Source: Steromphala cineraria (Eukaryota > Mollusca > Gastropoda > Trochida > Trochidae). From it: a DNA stretch of 64,000 bases. The number at the start of each line of letters is the position of its first letter. Position 1 is the stretch's first letter. The notes beneath the pieces are model-generated. The model had not been told where the DNA came from. It was given only the letters and a program-made list of their open reading frames with translations, and did no database searches. The position numbers and the translations under genes are program-made. Where the stretch lies: NCBI GenBank assembly GCA_916613615.1, contig OU744720.1:6861749-6925748 (forward strand), given 5' to 3'. Shown here in pieces: positions 35,771 to 49,800 of this stretch.

Positions 35771-36559
35771 CTTAAACGGTTCGTTCTAGACATTGAAAAT
35801 AAGAGATAACATCGACTATGCTGTTTTAAATCCTATTTCATCTTATCAGAAAATGGCTCACACCATTTCACATCTGTATGGGATGTACCTAATGCAATTG
35901 TCACAGAAAGCAAGTTACAGACTTCTTTCAGCCGCTATACAAAATCCTTTCTCTGGCATGTGTATCTATGCCATATACATCGACATTAAGAATAAAAATT
36001 AAGCACAGTGATAATGACTTCTTGATCTTATCTTTGCAGTCAACATATGCTTCTAAATGCCTTATCTGTATTATGCCATACTGGATGTAGTGCCATATTC
36101 TCTCTTGGAAAAAGATGGTATTTTTAGGTTCCATTGTATGTTAAACGTTAATTCTACCCGTCATTTACAATTTTCAATCGAAATAAAGTAACTTATTTTG
36201 TATTGGACATTTTGAAATGATAATACGAGACGACTGAAACTTACCCTAGCATGAATGGTTTTACAAGAAAATAGCAATTTGTGAGAGCTGTCAGGAGATA
36301 ATAGAGAGTATGAGATAGATTGGAAACCAAGCCTCTTCAGATAATTAATTGGTCAATTCCTTAGAGGAAATAATTTGAAAAGTTGCCAGTCCTGACCAAA
36401 AAGTAACCAGTCCTGGCAAAAAGAAGCCAGTTTAGGACTGGAGGGCGGGTTTTATTTTTAACACTGGATAATGTCTCAACGGTTTTTACAACGGTTATAT
36501 TAAGTTCTACGTGATTTAACCAAGCATCAGGATACACTTCTATTCAGCACACTCTCAAA

Positions 36560-37530
36560 ATAAAAATTATTACATGTCCCCCATCGTTGAGATAGTTCGT
36601 AATGATTGTCACAATAAGCAAATGCTTTATTCCTAAATGTTTGCTGTGACCAAATTTGAAGACATCGAGTGCAATGTGATGAGATATCGGGTAAAAAGGT
36701 TTTTTAAAATTGTCAATGTCTCTTTGCGACATTGCAAATAATGTCAAGGTCACCCAAAGTGACTAGTGTATTCCCCAAATGTAGGGTGTTAATAAATTAA
36801 GAGACACTGAGTGCAATGGTTCATGAGATATGGGGTTTTCAAGAGTTTAAAAATTGGACATGGTGCCATGGTGACCTTGAAAATAAAGCCAAGGTCATTC
36901 AAACTGACTGGTGTTTGCATTATCCCCGAATGTAGGCTCAGACCAAATTTGAAGACATTTGGTGCAGCGTTTCATGAGATATCGCTTTAAAGGGAAGTCC
37001 TATCGGGGTATTTTTTGTGGAAATTGAATTCAAGAGGACGCAGTGGTTCTTTCTATTCTTTGTCTAAAATGTTACCCTCACTGACATATATGAAAATAAG
37101 TGTGAAATAATCTCGTTATAACCATATATAAGTATAAACAGAAGTGGTCTTGAATTTTGTTTCCAAAAAAAAACCCAATAGGACTGTCCCTTTAACAAGA
37201 GTTTCAAAAGTTGCCAAAGTGCCATGGTGACCTTGAAATTAAGGTCAATGTCACACAAACTGACTGATGTCTGCGATGTCCCTCAATGTAGGCTGTGACC
37301 AACTTTGGAGACATTTGGTCCAACTGTTCATGAGGTCTCGCGTTAACAAGAGTTTCAAAAGTGACGAAAGTGCCGTATACAGTGACCTTGAAAAAATGTC
37401 AAGGTCACTCAAAGTAACTGTTGTCTGCGTTATTCCCCAATTTAGGCTGTGGCCATATTTTAAGAAATAAGGTGCATCGGTTTCTAAGAATCGCGTTAAC
37501 AAGAATCCGGATGTAATTTTTACATATTTC
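36560..37530. repeat. ~150-bp tandem repeat with AAGGTCA half-sites
   Basis: Units share GACCAAATTTGAAGACATTT, CATGAGATATCGC, AACAAGAGTTTCAAAAGT and TGACCTTGAA...TCAAGGTCAC blocks at a spacing near 150 bp, with moderate divergence. One unit is split by the MITE at 36991-37191. The TCAAGGTCA word equals a nuclear receptor extended half-site, but it is simply part of the repeat unit. Confidence 0.55.
36991..37191. mobile_element. 201-bp MITE flanked by TTAA, nested in tandem repeat
   Basis: AGGGAAGTCCTATCGGGGTA at the left faces an imperfect inverse ending CCCAATAGGACTGTCCCT. TTAA flanks both ends (36987-36990 and 37192-37195). It interrupts a repeat unit that resumes after it, which shows it is an insertion. 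The family differs in sequence from the element at 26996-27359. Confidence 0.7.
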
Positions 37531-37870
37531 ATATTCTTACGAACAACAAGGATGCATATCATGACATTAAATCCCGATATTCGGGATTTATTTCAACATT
37601 GTCTATTATTTTTAAATAATTCGTCAAACTAGTGTCCCAATTGCCGTTTACATGCTTATCAACAAGGAGCATAGCACAGTTGTCAAAGTGGTTGCGAAAT
37701 AGGCCAGCATATCTGGGGTTGGAGATAGGACCTGACCCCCATTCAGACAGACGGAGTTCCCCCGGGTGGCTGGGTGTGTATCAGTGATCTGTAAGATACG
37801 GACACAGGGACGGACAGACAGACAGGCTGGTTCAGGGAGCTGTTGTCTGTTTCCCTTCTGAAGGGAAAGG

Positions 37871-40800
37871 ATGAGCTTACTGACCCTGTCCGCTCTTGTG
37901 TGTTTGTGCATGGTACATTTTGGCAATGAAGGTATGTTGAAATCTGACGTGCTGTATAAGGAAAACTATTAGTCTTAATGGTATAATGATTATAAAGGAT
38001 AACCTGGTTTTGGAGAGAGTTGGGTTTTAAAGCTCTCAAGATATGCTCTTATTATATTTACCCACCGCAACAACGAGGTTGCGGTGGGTATTAATATGGG
38101 CACCGTCCGTCCGTCCGTTACACTTTGTGTTCGGCTCATAACTTTGTAACTAATAGACCGTTTCAGTTTAAATATGTGGGAATGAGTAAACATGTTGTAA
38201 TCTGTCATGATTAACAATTATGAGAATATCTACATAAATTATAAGAATTTTGGAGAAAAAGTGGTAAATTTGTAAGGAAACTGTTACAAGTTCTGTCCAG
38301 CTCACAACTTCTAAACTAATCATCCCATTTTGATCACATTTGATATGAAGATACACAATCTTATGAAGGTGTGTCATAATTAACAATTTTGAAACTATTT
38401 TTGTAAAGTTTTTTCATTTTCTGGCTTTAAATGAGGACTCTGTAAGAAAACTGTAAGAAAACTGTTGGAAAACTGTTACAAGTCCTGTCCGGCTCACAAC
38501 TTCTTGACTAATCATCCCATTTTGATCGAATTTGATATGGAGATACATATTACATAATCATAGGAAGGTGTGTTATGGTTAACAACTTTTAGTTTTATAT
38601 GTGTAATTGTTTTTATCTACATTGGCAAAAAAGAAGGATTGCTGTTAAAAACTGGTTTAAGTCCTTACTGATCCAAAACTTCTTAACTATGTATCAAAGG
38701 TTGGTGAAATTTGTTACTGAAATTTCCATTTTTTTATGAAAAGAGATGCCTCTGTTATAAAACTGTTATATATTCAAACCTGTCTGTCCAGAAATTCAAT
38801 ACTATCATTTTTATAAAAATATACTTTTATATTGCTACATTATTAGATGGCTTATGGCATGACATGGTGTCCGGCGTCCGTCCATCCGTCCGTCCGTAAA
38901 CTTTGTAGAATTTCGAGTTCTTCTCCAGAACCATAAGGCCTAGAAAGCTGAAACTTTGTGTACAGACTCCTTGACTATTGAGGATTATAAATTGTAGCTT
39001 TGGTGGCCCTCTGGTCCCTTATAGGGGCCTCAGGGGCCACACCCTTTAACCTAATTTCACATTTGCCACACCCTAAAGCAAAATTGATATGAAGCCTGAT
39101 GAGCTACAGAGCCACCGGCTCTATTATTTGATCTTATGTTCTCTTTCTGTTTAAGAAAAGGATCAAATTGGTCATAATGATCCTGAATACATAAAGAACA
39201 ATTGCTTGGGTGTATCTTCTAAGAAATGTATTATTACTCTAAAAAAATAATCTGTGACTTATGAATCTGCAATATGATAGAATGGAATTTTCTTCATCTT
39301 TAATTGAAATAAGATATGTAAAATCTTAAGTACATTGTGTCATTTGCGGAGGGAATATAGCTCGACGATGTCAGCTGCTTGTTTATCATTCAATGAACGT
39401 TATTTTGAACGTAGTATTGCTGCATTAAGTGTCCAATTCTTTTTTTACATTTTAAATCGGCTTAATCCTAGTAGTGATTTTTTGTGTATATGGATTTAAC
39501 TTTGAGATTTATAACACAGTTTATTAAAAAAAACGTTTTTAACGGCTTACAATTGAAATCCAAAAGTTTCCTCACTTACCCATTTTTTTGTCATTAAATA
39601 CACATGAAATTTGTTTTCATGACATTAAAGAAATACATATTTAAAAAATATTAATTTTATTTTGCAAAAGTGCAAAACTTACAACAAATGCCTGACGTTC
39701 CCATGATCCTTTCTCAGTGCACTTTAGATAAAGGAACTTCTATAAGCAATTTATTAGGCAGTTAGTGAACAAAATGTTTTGATGTAGCTGTGAAGACCTT
39801 GGGTTGACTCTTTTTGTCTAGTCATGGAGTACTTGAATAACCCGGATACAACTTACAAAACATTTTTAAAAAAATAAAGGATTGGCTGTTGTTGATTTGA
39901 CATTCGCTAGATTCCATAACATCTTACTTGAAAAAAAAAGGGGGGGGGAGGGATCTCAGCTCGTTTTCGCTTAATATACATATTTTGTATGGCGGATATA
40001 TGAGACTTACATTTTATTTCATACAAGGATGCGTATCTGTATTGTTGTAGGCTTTTCAAATATCAAAACAAATGTTTAAATGATTCTGTAAACATTGTTT
40101 GAATCATTTACTACTCTAAACACCCAACAATAATAATCATCTTTGAAACAAGGGAACATTTCATATTTATTATTATGAGAAAATTAAATGAAGAACCCGA
40201 ACTCTGCATAGAGTCGTGCAGTCTGATGAAAAGCTGCCTAGTTCCGAGGAATAAACGTTTAAAAATATTAACTCTATGAGAATCGAACATGTTACTTCGA
40301 TAGGAAGAAAGAAGAAGAAGAAATATATTTTATTAACGTGTCACATGCTGCATGGTACAATAAAATTCAGTTTGCATAAAATCATTTTGATAAAAACAGC
40401 ATCCGGCCATGTGGCCTATGAGACACGATACGATTTTTAAAAGTAACATTGTTTTAAAATAAGCACATAAACACACGCACACAGACACTCGCACGCACTC
40501 ATACACTCACTCATTCACACACTCATACATCCACACACATTGGCATACATACATAATATTTAAAATGCAAGTTATGGTGAAATCCTATTCTGCCGATATA
40601 TTTCGGCGCCTAAACATAGAATATAAAAGAGCGGCAAGGGGCTTTATAAACTGATTATTATTGAGTAAGAAAACCATTTTATCTATTGATGACATGGACT
40701 GGAATGTAGGATGAGCACTCGTTATTTCTATCCAAAGATTATATCTGAGATCTGAATAATAATCACAGTCAATCACAGTATTCTCTCCACTGAGTCCTAG

Positions 40801-43800
40801 TGTATTGGATTCAAGTGGGTGTCGGGTGTCCTCAGTGGTATGTCCTCGATCGCTCTTGAGTGAACCATCGATCAAATCAAATTCAACTTATTCACTATAC
40901 CTTGACCTATTTCCATTAAACATCACCTGCGTGTGAACAACAATGATGTGTAATGCTTAACCCAGAAGCCACATATACACTGTACATGGTAACCTATATG
41001 CTGGTATATAGTGAACAGAATATAGCGGTTGACAGACAATGATTAGATCAACCTTTTTGTACAATAAACATTTTCATATAAGGATGTCATGAACGCACGA
41101 ACTATTGAATGCACATGTTAACACTATTGTCAAGTTCTAACTTCAATTCAGAATGATCCAAGACCTACTTATTTATATCCCGTTATTTTTATTGGTTAAT
41201 CAATACATCCAATTTCTCATATCTTATGAATTTTTAAGAAAACTAGGAAACATTAATTTTATACTCGTATGAAATATAGCTCAAATAATGCCTGGGTGTG
41301 CATTGTATCTAAGCCATTGTATATGGTTGGGATTCAGCAGACACTTGATGGCAGCAATGGATGACTCTCAAATACTGACTAAATTTAGTTCCACCATTGA
41401 AACATTTAGAACTGGCTCTCACTGAAACTGTCTGATGGTTTTATACCGTTGGTCAAACCAGTAAACTAATGAAATGTCTCCTTGCCATAACGGAAATTTT
41501 AAATGTTAAGTCTTCATTTAAGTGTTAACTTTATTTCTTGCCAAAGAATGTTGTGCTTTTGTATGTTGATGGTTTACTTTTTGGCTTTTTTGTTTACCAC
41601 ATGTGATGCTTGTCTGTATGTTTGAGTAACTGATAATGTAAAGAAAGGTACTACATATAAGACACTATACCAAGCAACTTACGAAACGTCTAAAGATGAT
41701 TTACGCATAATATTCTTAAATGTCAATTATCTCAAATAAGCAGATATAATTAAATCGTTTAGAATTACAAATCTTGAAAGACATGTTATTGTTTATTATC
41801 AATTTTCATAATCATATAACGTTTAGTTCGTAGAACTAAAGATTACCATGAACTTTGGTCCAACTAGGGGAATTACAGTGTTGTGAAGCATGCAATGTTC
41901 CCTAATGTATATCCCCTGTACGAGTCGTGATAAAGACCATGTTTGTCTGGGTGAAGGGGATCTACATACCACGTCATTGTTCCATTGTGATTAACTCCTG
42001 GGTTATCTGTAGGGGAAGGGTTGGGGCTTCTTGAGGGCCAACTAGTATGTGTCACCTGCACTGAAAACAAATCAATAAATTGGTTAAATCCCTTTGAGTT
42101 ATAAAATACCTCTGTAGAAGACAAACTAGACAACAACGAAATGCAACGACAATTAATGATTCATCCTTTGAAGGTATAAACACATCCTGTTTAATTGGGT
42201 AAAAGTTTTCCTACATTGCCTTGATAGATTTCGCAGGATTTGCAATATATGGGGTATACGAGTGAAAGCACTGTAGTAGTGATATAAAGAAAACTTTTGA
42301 AAGAAAATCCGACAATCAGGAGACTTCGAATATATATAACTTGTTTCATTAAACAGACCGTCAAGGACATATACTCTCGAATGTATCGTTTGTTGACAAT
42401 GTACAAGTTGGTATCCAAGTGTTTGATATTGGTGGTTCTTAAAATTAAAGTCCTTTTGATAATTGCTGGCATATATACCACAGAAAACAAGTAGCACAGT
42501 ATTATAAACAACAAATGTGTTGGCTAATCCAATTTAAATGTACCATTAATCCAGGTACATATACAGACACATGAGCAACACAACTGTAGACAATTGTTTT
42601 GTGTTGTCAGTCGGGTTTTTTTCTGACGGTATGAGATAATGTTTACAACCTTGGCAAAAACTGTTTAAGACCTAGGCGTTCCGTTCAGAAATAATACACC
42701 ATGGTGCCATCTTTTTTTATTGTAACAATGAAGATATGAGTTGATCAAGACCATCATAATTAGTGTTTGTGCAACGAGTAAGCAGGCCATAATCTTTTGA
42801 TTTCACATAATTCTTGTGATATAAAGTGTTCAGTCAGTCTGATTCAAAGGTTATAAAATATAATTAACCAATCATGTTACAGTATCCGGGAACTGTTCCG
42901 GGGGTGTGACGTCACAGTCCGTACATCACGGGGACTCCGGACTGACAGAACTGATTCTCAGAAAAGTCCCAAGGTGGGTCAGAATGCACTGAATACCTAT
43001 TCTAAACTACAGTATTAGTTTAGGAATTTAGATGCTGTTTTGAGTTTTCCTTATCGTATCTATGACGAGAAATATGAACTGAATACCTACTCTAAAGGGT
43101 AAAAGACGGTAAAAGGACGGTAAAAGAGATGGTAAGCTTTTCGTGAAGTAGCCTGGAACATAGTACTTCAAGATTTGATTCCTCGTTAGGGAACTCATTA
43201 AACGATAGGTTATTAGAAGGACATGACTATCTATCATCTAAATAGAGAACAAGTTCAACTGATTTACAACTTTTTATATCAAAGTCCATTGAATGTTGTT
43301 AGTCCATAGAACGTGTTCTCTTTTCATTTTGCCAACGTCTTAATCAACGTGATATCACCACTCAATACTGTCAGCCTCGCTTTAGGTATTTAGATGCAGT
43401 TTTGATTTTGCCTTATATCATTCCACACACTATGACGAGAAATATGAACTTGATGAAAATCTTGCTTTCCTTGTATATTTCACTTGACCTTCAGAGGCTA
43501 GTGTTGCAAAGAGGAACTAGGTTAACCACAAAATATGAAAATATAACCCAAATCAAATGAGCGCTTAAGATAAGGAAAATTCGTACCAGTTTTAATTACT
43601 GACCAGCTATAGAGGTTCCAGCTTCCTAATAGGTGACTAGTTTAAAAAACCAGGAAAGTGTATTGGACTATCAAGTCCAGACGCAGTACGCTGAAAAGAT
43701 GATAAAATGCAGCAAGGCTGAATAAAGCAAGACACACTGGTGGAAGTTATATAATTAGTGACATCGAGAGATTAACATTATCTGCGCGATATTCATATTT

Positions 43801-46800
43801 ACGATAAATGCGTCAGTGCCTCAACACTTATGACAGGTCTTCAAATAAATCTACATAAATTGTTTGCAGGCCCTTAACGTGCACGTGGGAAGTAACGTCA
43901 CCGACTAACGGCCTTCACCTTGACCTCACGACCTTCATCATACCCGATTCTGACTTGTGTCTCGAGGGAAGTCTTCAGATCACAGTTGGGGAGTATGGTA
44001 AAGAGACCACACCGTGATTCACTTTCATCAGATATGTTATATAGGCTATATCCTTTGTCTTTGATTTCGCTGCCAACCCTAAGCAACAGCTAATCACATG
44101 GTAGAGAACATTCATGTTAATAGACAACTTCTGAAGTTTGAAATTGGTATGATCTTTCTTATGTGTTGCCACGCTCGATTTCCCATGAGTGAATGATCCG
44201 ATGGCCTTAACTAAACCCCCCCCCCCCCCCCCCCCCCCCCTCTCTAGAAATGTATACTGAAATTACGCGTAAGCCAATGAAATCGCAACGTCAATAAGAC
44301 TTGCATTACACTACTCTTTCGTCATGCAGTGGATAAACTTGCTTGAAATTCCAAGGTTATTTCACACAATCGTGGTTTCAGTCTATCGGGGGGAAAACTT
44401 TCCATTAAAGTTTGAAGTACGGGTAATTTAAACATTGGTAGATTTGTCACTAAGAAATATTATCATTTCCACGTGATGATCGTCTTTACTACAAGCTCTG
44501 GGATACAACATAAGAAAAGTATTGATCATGAGTGATTGGTATAAAGTCACGTTATTTAGGTGGGTATACAATGATGACGTTTACTCCCACAGGGAAATAC
44601 GACTCAGTCGCCCTTGAAAGATGGTGTGGGGAGTTCTACCCACGGATTCTTCAGCTGGCGGGTCACGTGACGATAACCCTCCGACTTCAGCCAACAGATT
44701 CCAGAGCTGGGTTCAAGATAAAATTCACATCATTACTTCGTGAGTTATGACAACGTGCTATTTTTAAAAATCAACTTTACCCAAAAAATTGCAGTTATAA
44801 CTTGATCTTAGGTTTATGTTCAAAGCACACTTTTGATATTGAATTTGAAAATACAGATACCAGTACCCCACTATGTGATGTAACGAATACATTGAGAAAA
44901 TGTTTGAATGAATCACATACTTTGAAGTGATAACGTATAGCGTGAATAGAATCACCGGTCGTAGACATTGGAATCTTACAAAAGTTAATTAAAAAGATAG
45001 ATAGCTGTGTTTGTAAAATTTCCGGGATTCATTGTTATATAACACCATCCTTGGCCTATTTTGGCATTCATTGTCATTTAAAGAGGTTATGCAATGAATT
45101 TTTTCTAAGAATGATATTCACCCAACCAGAATCAAATATTTACCGACGTCATATTACAATACATGTTATAGTTGTCTGTTCCAGCCTCCCAGTTCTGTTC
45201 TCACCCTGCGGTGAATCTGTCCGGCTCTGGTCTCCTCTACTCCCCGGGCTTCGGGGGTCACTGGAGGTCAGTTCACACTCGGACATGCAGACACACGGAC
45301 ACACGGACACATAGACACACGGACATTCAGGCATACAAACACAGGCTTACAGACACTCTGACATGCAGATACAGGCGTTCGCTACTCAGACACTCGGATA
45401 TACAGATCCAAGGATATACAGAAATCGAAAAATAACCCAGAACATTCACAAACACATATAAAACTAAAAACACTGAAAAGACAAATACATCATATTTACT
45501 GAAATAACAAAGACACATTCAGATATAGCATTAAACACCGAAAATACATAAACAAACATGAGATAATTAGTGACATTCGAAATAATAAAACAAATTGAGC
45601 AACATAAATTGATAAAGCAGTTTCATCAGTTGAACATCGTTCTTTGACAATATATAGACTATAGACTATATAGTAGTATTATATTGCTGCAAAGGATTTT
45701 CGGGTTTTATTTCAGCATGGCACCGTCATTGTCGTGTGATTGGCAGATATCGGCAGGCCCTGGTCACGTGGTACAGATTGAACTACTCCAGGTTGATTTC
45801 AGCCAATGGGCATGCTCAAGGAGAGAAGCTGAACTTGTCGCTTATGATGGTTAGTTTATCAACAAGCAAGAATTTCTTTTCCACTGTACCTTTCTTTTCA
45901 CATAATTATAAGTTGTAGATTATTTCCTTCCACCCTTGTATCAACTACAACTTCATTGGCTGGAGTGTAAATCCCGTCAAACGAAGTTCATTTGCGCGCC
46001 ATTTTAGAGGGTACATATATAGGTGCCATATCGGGAAACTTTTTAGGAGGACAATAATCCCGAACATTGTTTTAGAGAGTTATTGATATCATGTTGTTTT
46101 ATGTTGATAAATGATATTGTACAAGAAGCGAAAACGATGTCACAAGCTCTTTAAGACGGCTGCTACTATTCTTTTCCTATACACTTGAAGGTAACGCCCA
46201 CAGCAACGTGATTGGCTCCTGGTGCAAGTCGAATATGGTGGGCGTGGCTAAGTCGTCACGTGACAGCCTCCATCTAACCTACATTAACCAGGTGCCACAC
46301 CGAGGCCCAGGCTTTCTGCTCAAGTACTACAAGGTCAAGGATTGTAAGTTGATTTATTATATCTCCCATGAAGAAGTTATGTAACAAGAACGGAGTAAAC
46401 TGATCTCAACATTCTCAACTAGGTAGAACTCGCTATAGTCTCCATGATTGGCCAACTTTGGTCTTGCTGCATTGCGTCCAAATTTGTGGTTTGAGGTTAC
46501 CAACCTTATACTAACTAGTAACGAAATCTCAAGGATATTGAACTAGTATGTCAAAGCTGAGCATGCAGAAGAATTGACAATACACAAATTTGTGGGCAAA
46601 AATTATCCATTGTCGCAAAAAAAACAAGGAAGTAAACTGAAATTGTTTAAATTGTCTTTTACAGGAGATTGAAACCCAATCAAATGGTTGTCAGTTGAAT
46701 TAGTGCATGGAACGGTTACCGAAAGCACCCTGCAATGACAGCAACGATAAGATAAGATGCAGTATATGCAGGTTTTATTTATTCCAGACAATACGCAGTG

Positions 46801-49800
46801 TGCACCCTTTCCTCGTGGCGTGATCGCTCGCTCCTCTCCTACTTTCATCTCAATGTTGGAGACACCGAGGACTGGGTAACTGTCTTTATACTTCTTCTCT
46901 TGCTTCAGTTGGATCGTGCTTCCGACAACAGTGGCCCTTACACGTATCCTTCCCTTCCTTTCTTATATAATGTCCATTACCACTTTCCATTCATTATTTT
47001 TGTTCTCAAACACGGCTAATAGGCTATCCGTGGGTGGGCAAGTTCTGACATGGCTCAGTGCCGATCCTTCAGGATGTCTTTATAGGTTATACACTGAGCC
47101 TAGTCAACATATCGTGTTGATAAATTTTGGTTCTTTGTAATCTACTTTTTTATCTTTTAAATCTTTACACATTTAATCACCTATTGAATATCTTTCTATT
47201 GTTTAAATGACAGTTTTGGATAAAGGTCATACGCTCGTTATTTCAGTAACGCCAACTGCAGATGGAACATTACTACTGAACAACCAGGAGATCTCGTTGT
47301 CATGGAAACAGTACACCAAAACCTTGGATCCATCGGCTGTATTTACGTTGAACTTAATTTTTTTGATGGTGAATATGAACTTTCATTCCGCATAATTTTA
47401 GATATTCCTTTAGATTATCATTTAACATAATAACTTTAAATTAACTTTTAACTTTAAACTTTTTGTGTATTGCTTTCAAGACTTAATAGTATCATAATGT
47501 ATTTCCCTGTCGAGATGACTGTTGAAGAAATTTTATTTGTTTGCAGCTTAACATATATATTTTTGTGATAGGAGAGGATTTTTACAGATTTTATTACGAT
47601 ATTTGCATGAGGTTGATAACGGACTGTAAAAGACTATGAAATACCTAATAACGTCCTGGCAATGGGTTACGTAAACACTTGAAACTAATGAAACGATGTT
47701 TGGATATAACATGTAACATTCTTGCATATAGAAGGAAGTACATGAGAGTGTCAACATCGTATATAAAGGGAATACTCTGATGTGGTTAAACTGGAATGAT
47801 GTGGTTAAACTGGAATGATGTGGTTAAACTGATATGATGTGGTTAAACTGGAACGATGCGGTTAAACTGGAATGATGTGGTTAAACTGGAACGATGTGGT
47901 TAAACTGGAACGATGTGGTATCAAACCGAAATGATGTGGTTAAACTGGAATGATGTGGTTAAACTGGAATGATGTGGTTAAACTGGAACGATGTGGTTAA
48001 ACTGGAATGATGTGGTTAAACTGGAACGATGTGGTTAAACTGGAACGATGTGGTATCAAACCGAAATGATGTGGTTAAACTGGAATGATGTCGTTAAACT
48101 GAAATGATGTGGTTAAACTGGAATGATGTGGTTAAACTGAAATGATGTGGTTAAACTGGAATGATGTGGTTAAACTGGAATGATGTGGTTAAACTGAAAT
48201 GATGTGGTTAAACTGGAATGATGTGGTTAAACTGAAATGATGTGGTTAAACTGGAATGATGTGGTTAAACTGGAATGATGTGGTTAAACTGGAATGATGT
48301 GGTTAAACTGAAATGATGTGGTTAAACTGGAATGATGTGGTTAAACTGAAATGATGAGGTTAAACTGGAATGATGTGGTTAAACTGGAATGATGTGGTTA
48401 AACTGGAATGATGTGGTTAAACTGGAATGATGTGGTTAAACTGGAATGATGTGGTTAAACTGGAATGATGTGGTTAAACTGAAATGATGTGGTTAAACTG
48501 GAATGATGTGGTTAAACTGGAATGATGTGGTTAAACTGGAATGATGTGGTTAAACTGGAATGATGTGGTTAAACTGGAATGATGTGGTTAAACTGGAATG
48601 ATGTGGTTAAACTGAAATGATGTGGTTAAACTGGAATGATGTGGTTAAACTGGAATGATGTGGTTAAACTGGAATGATGTGGTTAAACTGAAATGATGTG
48701 GTTAAACTGGAATGATGTGGTTAAACTGGAATGATGTGGTTAAACTGAAATGATGTGGTTAAACTGGAATGATGTGGTTAAACTGGAATGATGTGGTCAA
48801 ACTGGAATGATGTGGTTAAACTGGAATGATGTGGTTAAACTGGAATGATGTGGTTAAACTGGAATGATGTGGTTAAACTGAAATGATGTGGTTAAACTGG
48901 AATGATGTGGTTAAACTGGAATGATGTGGTCAAACTGGAATGATGTGGTTAAACTGGAATGATGTGGTTAAACTGGAATGATGTGGTCAAACTGGAATGA
49001 TGTGGTTAAACTGGAATGATGTGGTTAAACTGGAATGATGTGGTTAAACTGGAATGATGTGGTTAAACTGGAATGATGTGGTTAAACTGAAATGATGTGG
49101 TTAAACTGGAATGATGTGGTTAAACTGGAATGATGTGCTTAAACTGGAATGATGTGCTTAAACTGGAATGATGTGGTTAAACTGGAATGATGTGGTTAAA
49201 CTGAAATGATGTGGTTAAACTGGAATGATGTGGTTAAACTGAAATGATGTGGTTAAACTGGAATGATGTGGTTAAACTGAAATGATGAGGTTAAACTGGA
49301 ATGATGAGGTTAAACTGGAATGATGAGGTTAAACTGGAATGATGTGGTTAAACTGGAATGATGAGGTTAAACTGGAATGATGTGGTTAAACTGGAATGAT
49401 GTGGTTAAACTGGAATGATGTGGTTAAACTGGAATTATGTGGTTAAACTGGAATTATGTGTGATTATATCTCCAGGGGACACTCCAGACGAGGCTCATCT
49501 CCAGCGCAGAGTGTGCAGCGGTATAGAACTCGCTTCTAACAACGTGATCGAGAGTTCAGGGAGCCACGCCTATCTAGAACTCCTCTACAACGCCATCTCA
49601 CCGTCGGTGGAAGGGATCCGCGTCCTGGTGAAAGTGTATTCCATTCCTAGAGGTAGGTCATGAACGAAATGCAAATGAATCTGGTATTTTTAGTCAATTT
49701 GGGATTGCTTCTGTTAGTGAATCCAATGATATTGTCAAGTATGATATGTCGAATTATCGCCAATATAGGAAGAAGAAGTTGAATGTCAATCATTAGCTCT

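Noticed and set aside
46916..47140. CUB-like peptide in a plus-strand open frame (VGGQVLTWLSADPSGCLY)
   Set aside because: Exons 46788-46875 and 47247-47368 join exactly in phase and complete CUB3 with its four cysteines, so this stretch is not needed. It lies in the intron and may be an old exon relic.
47207..47395. 62-codon frame over CUB exon 9
   Set aside because: It is in the wrong frame. The frame giving NCRWNITTEQPGD and GCIYVELNFF is the one that fits neighbours and the CUB pattern.
47777..49460. CRISPR-like array
   Set aside because: The 19-bp units are contiguous with no unique spacers, in an animal intron; it is a satellite.
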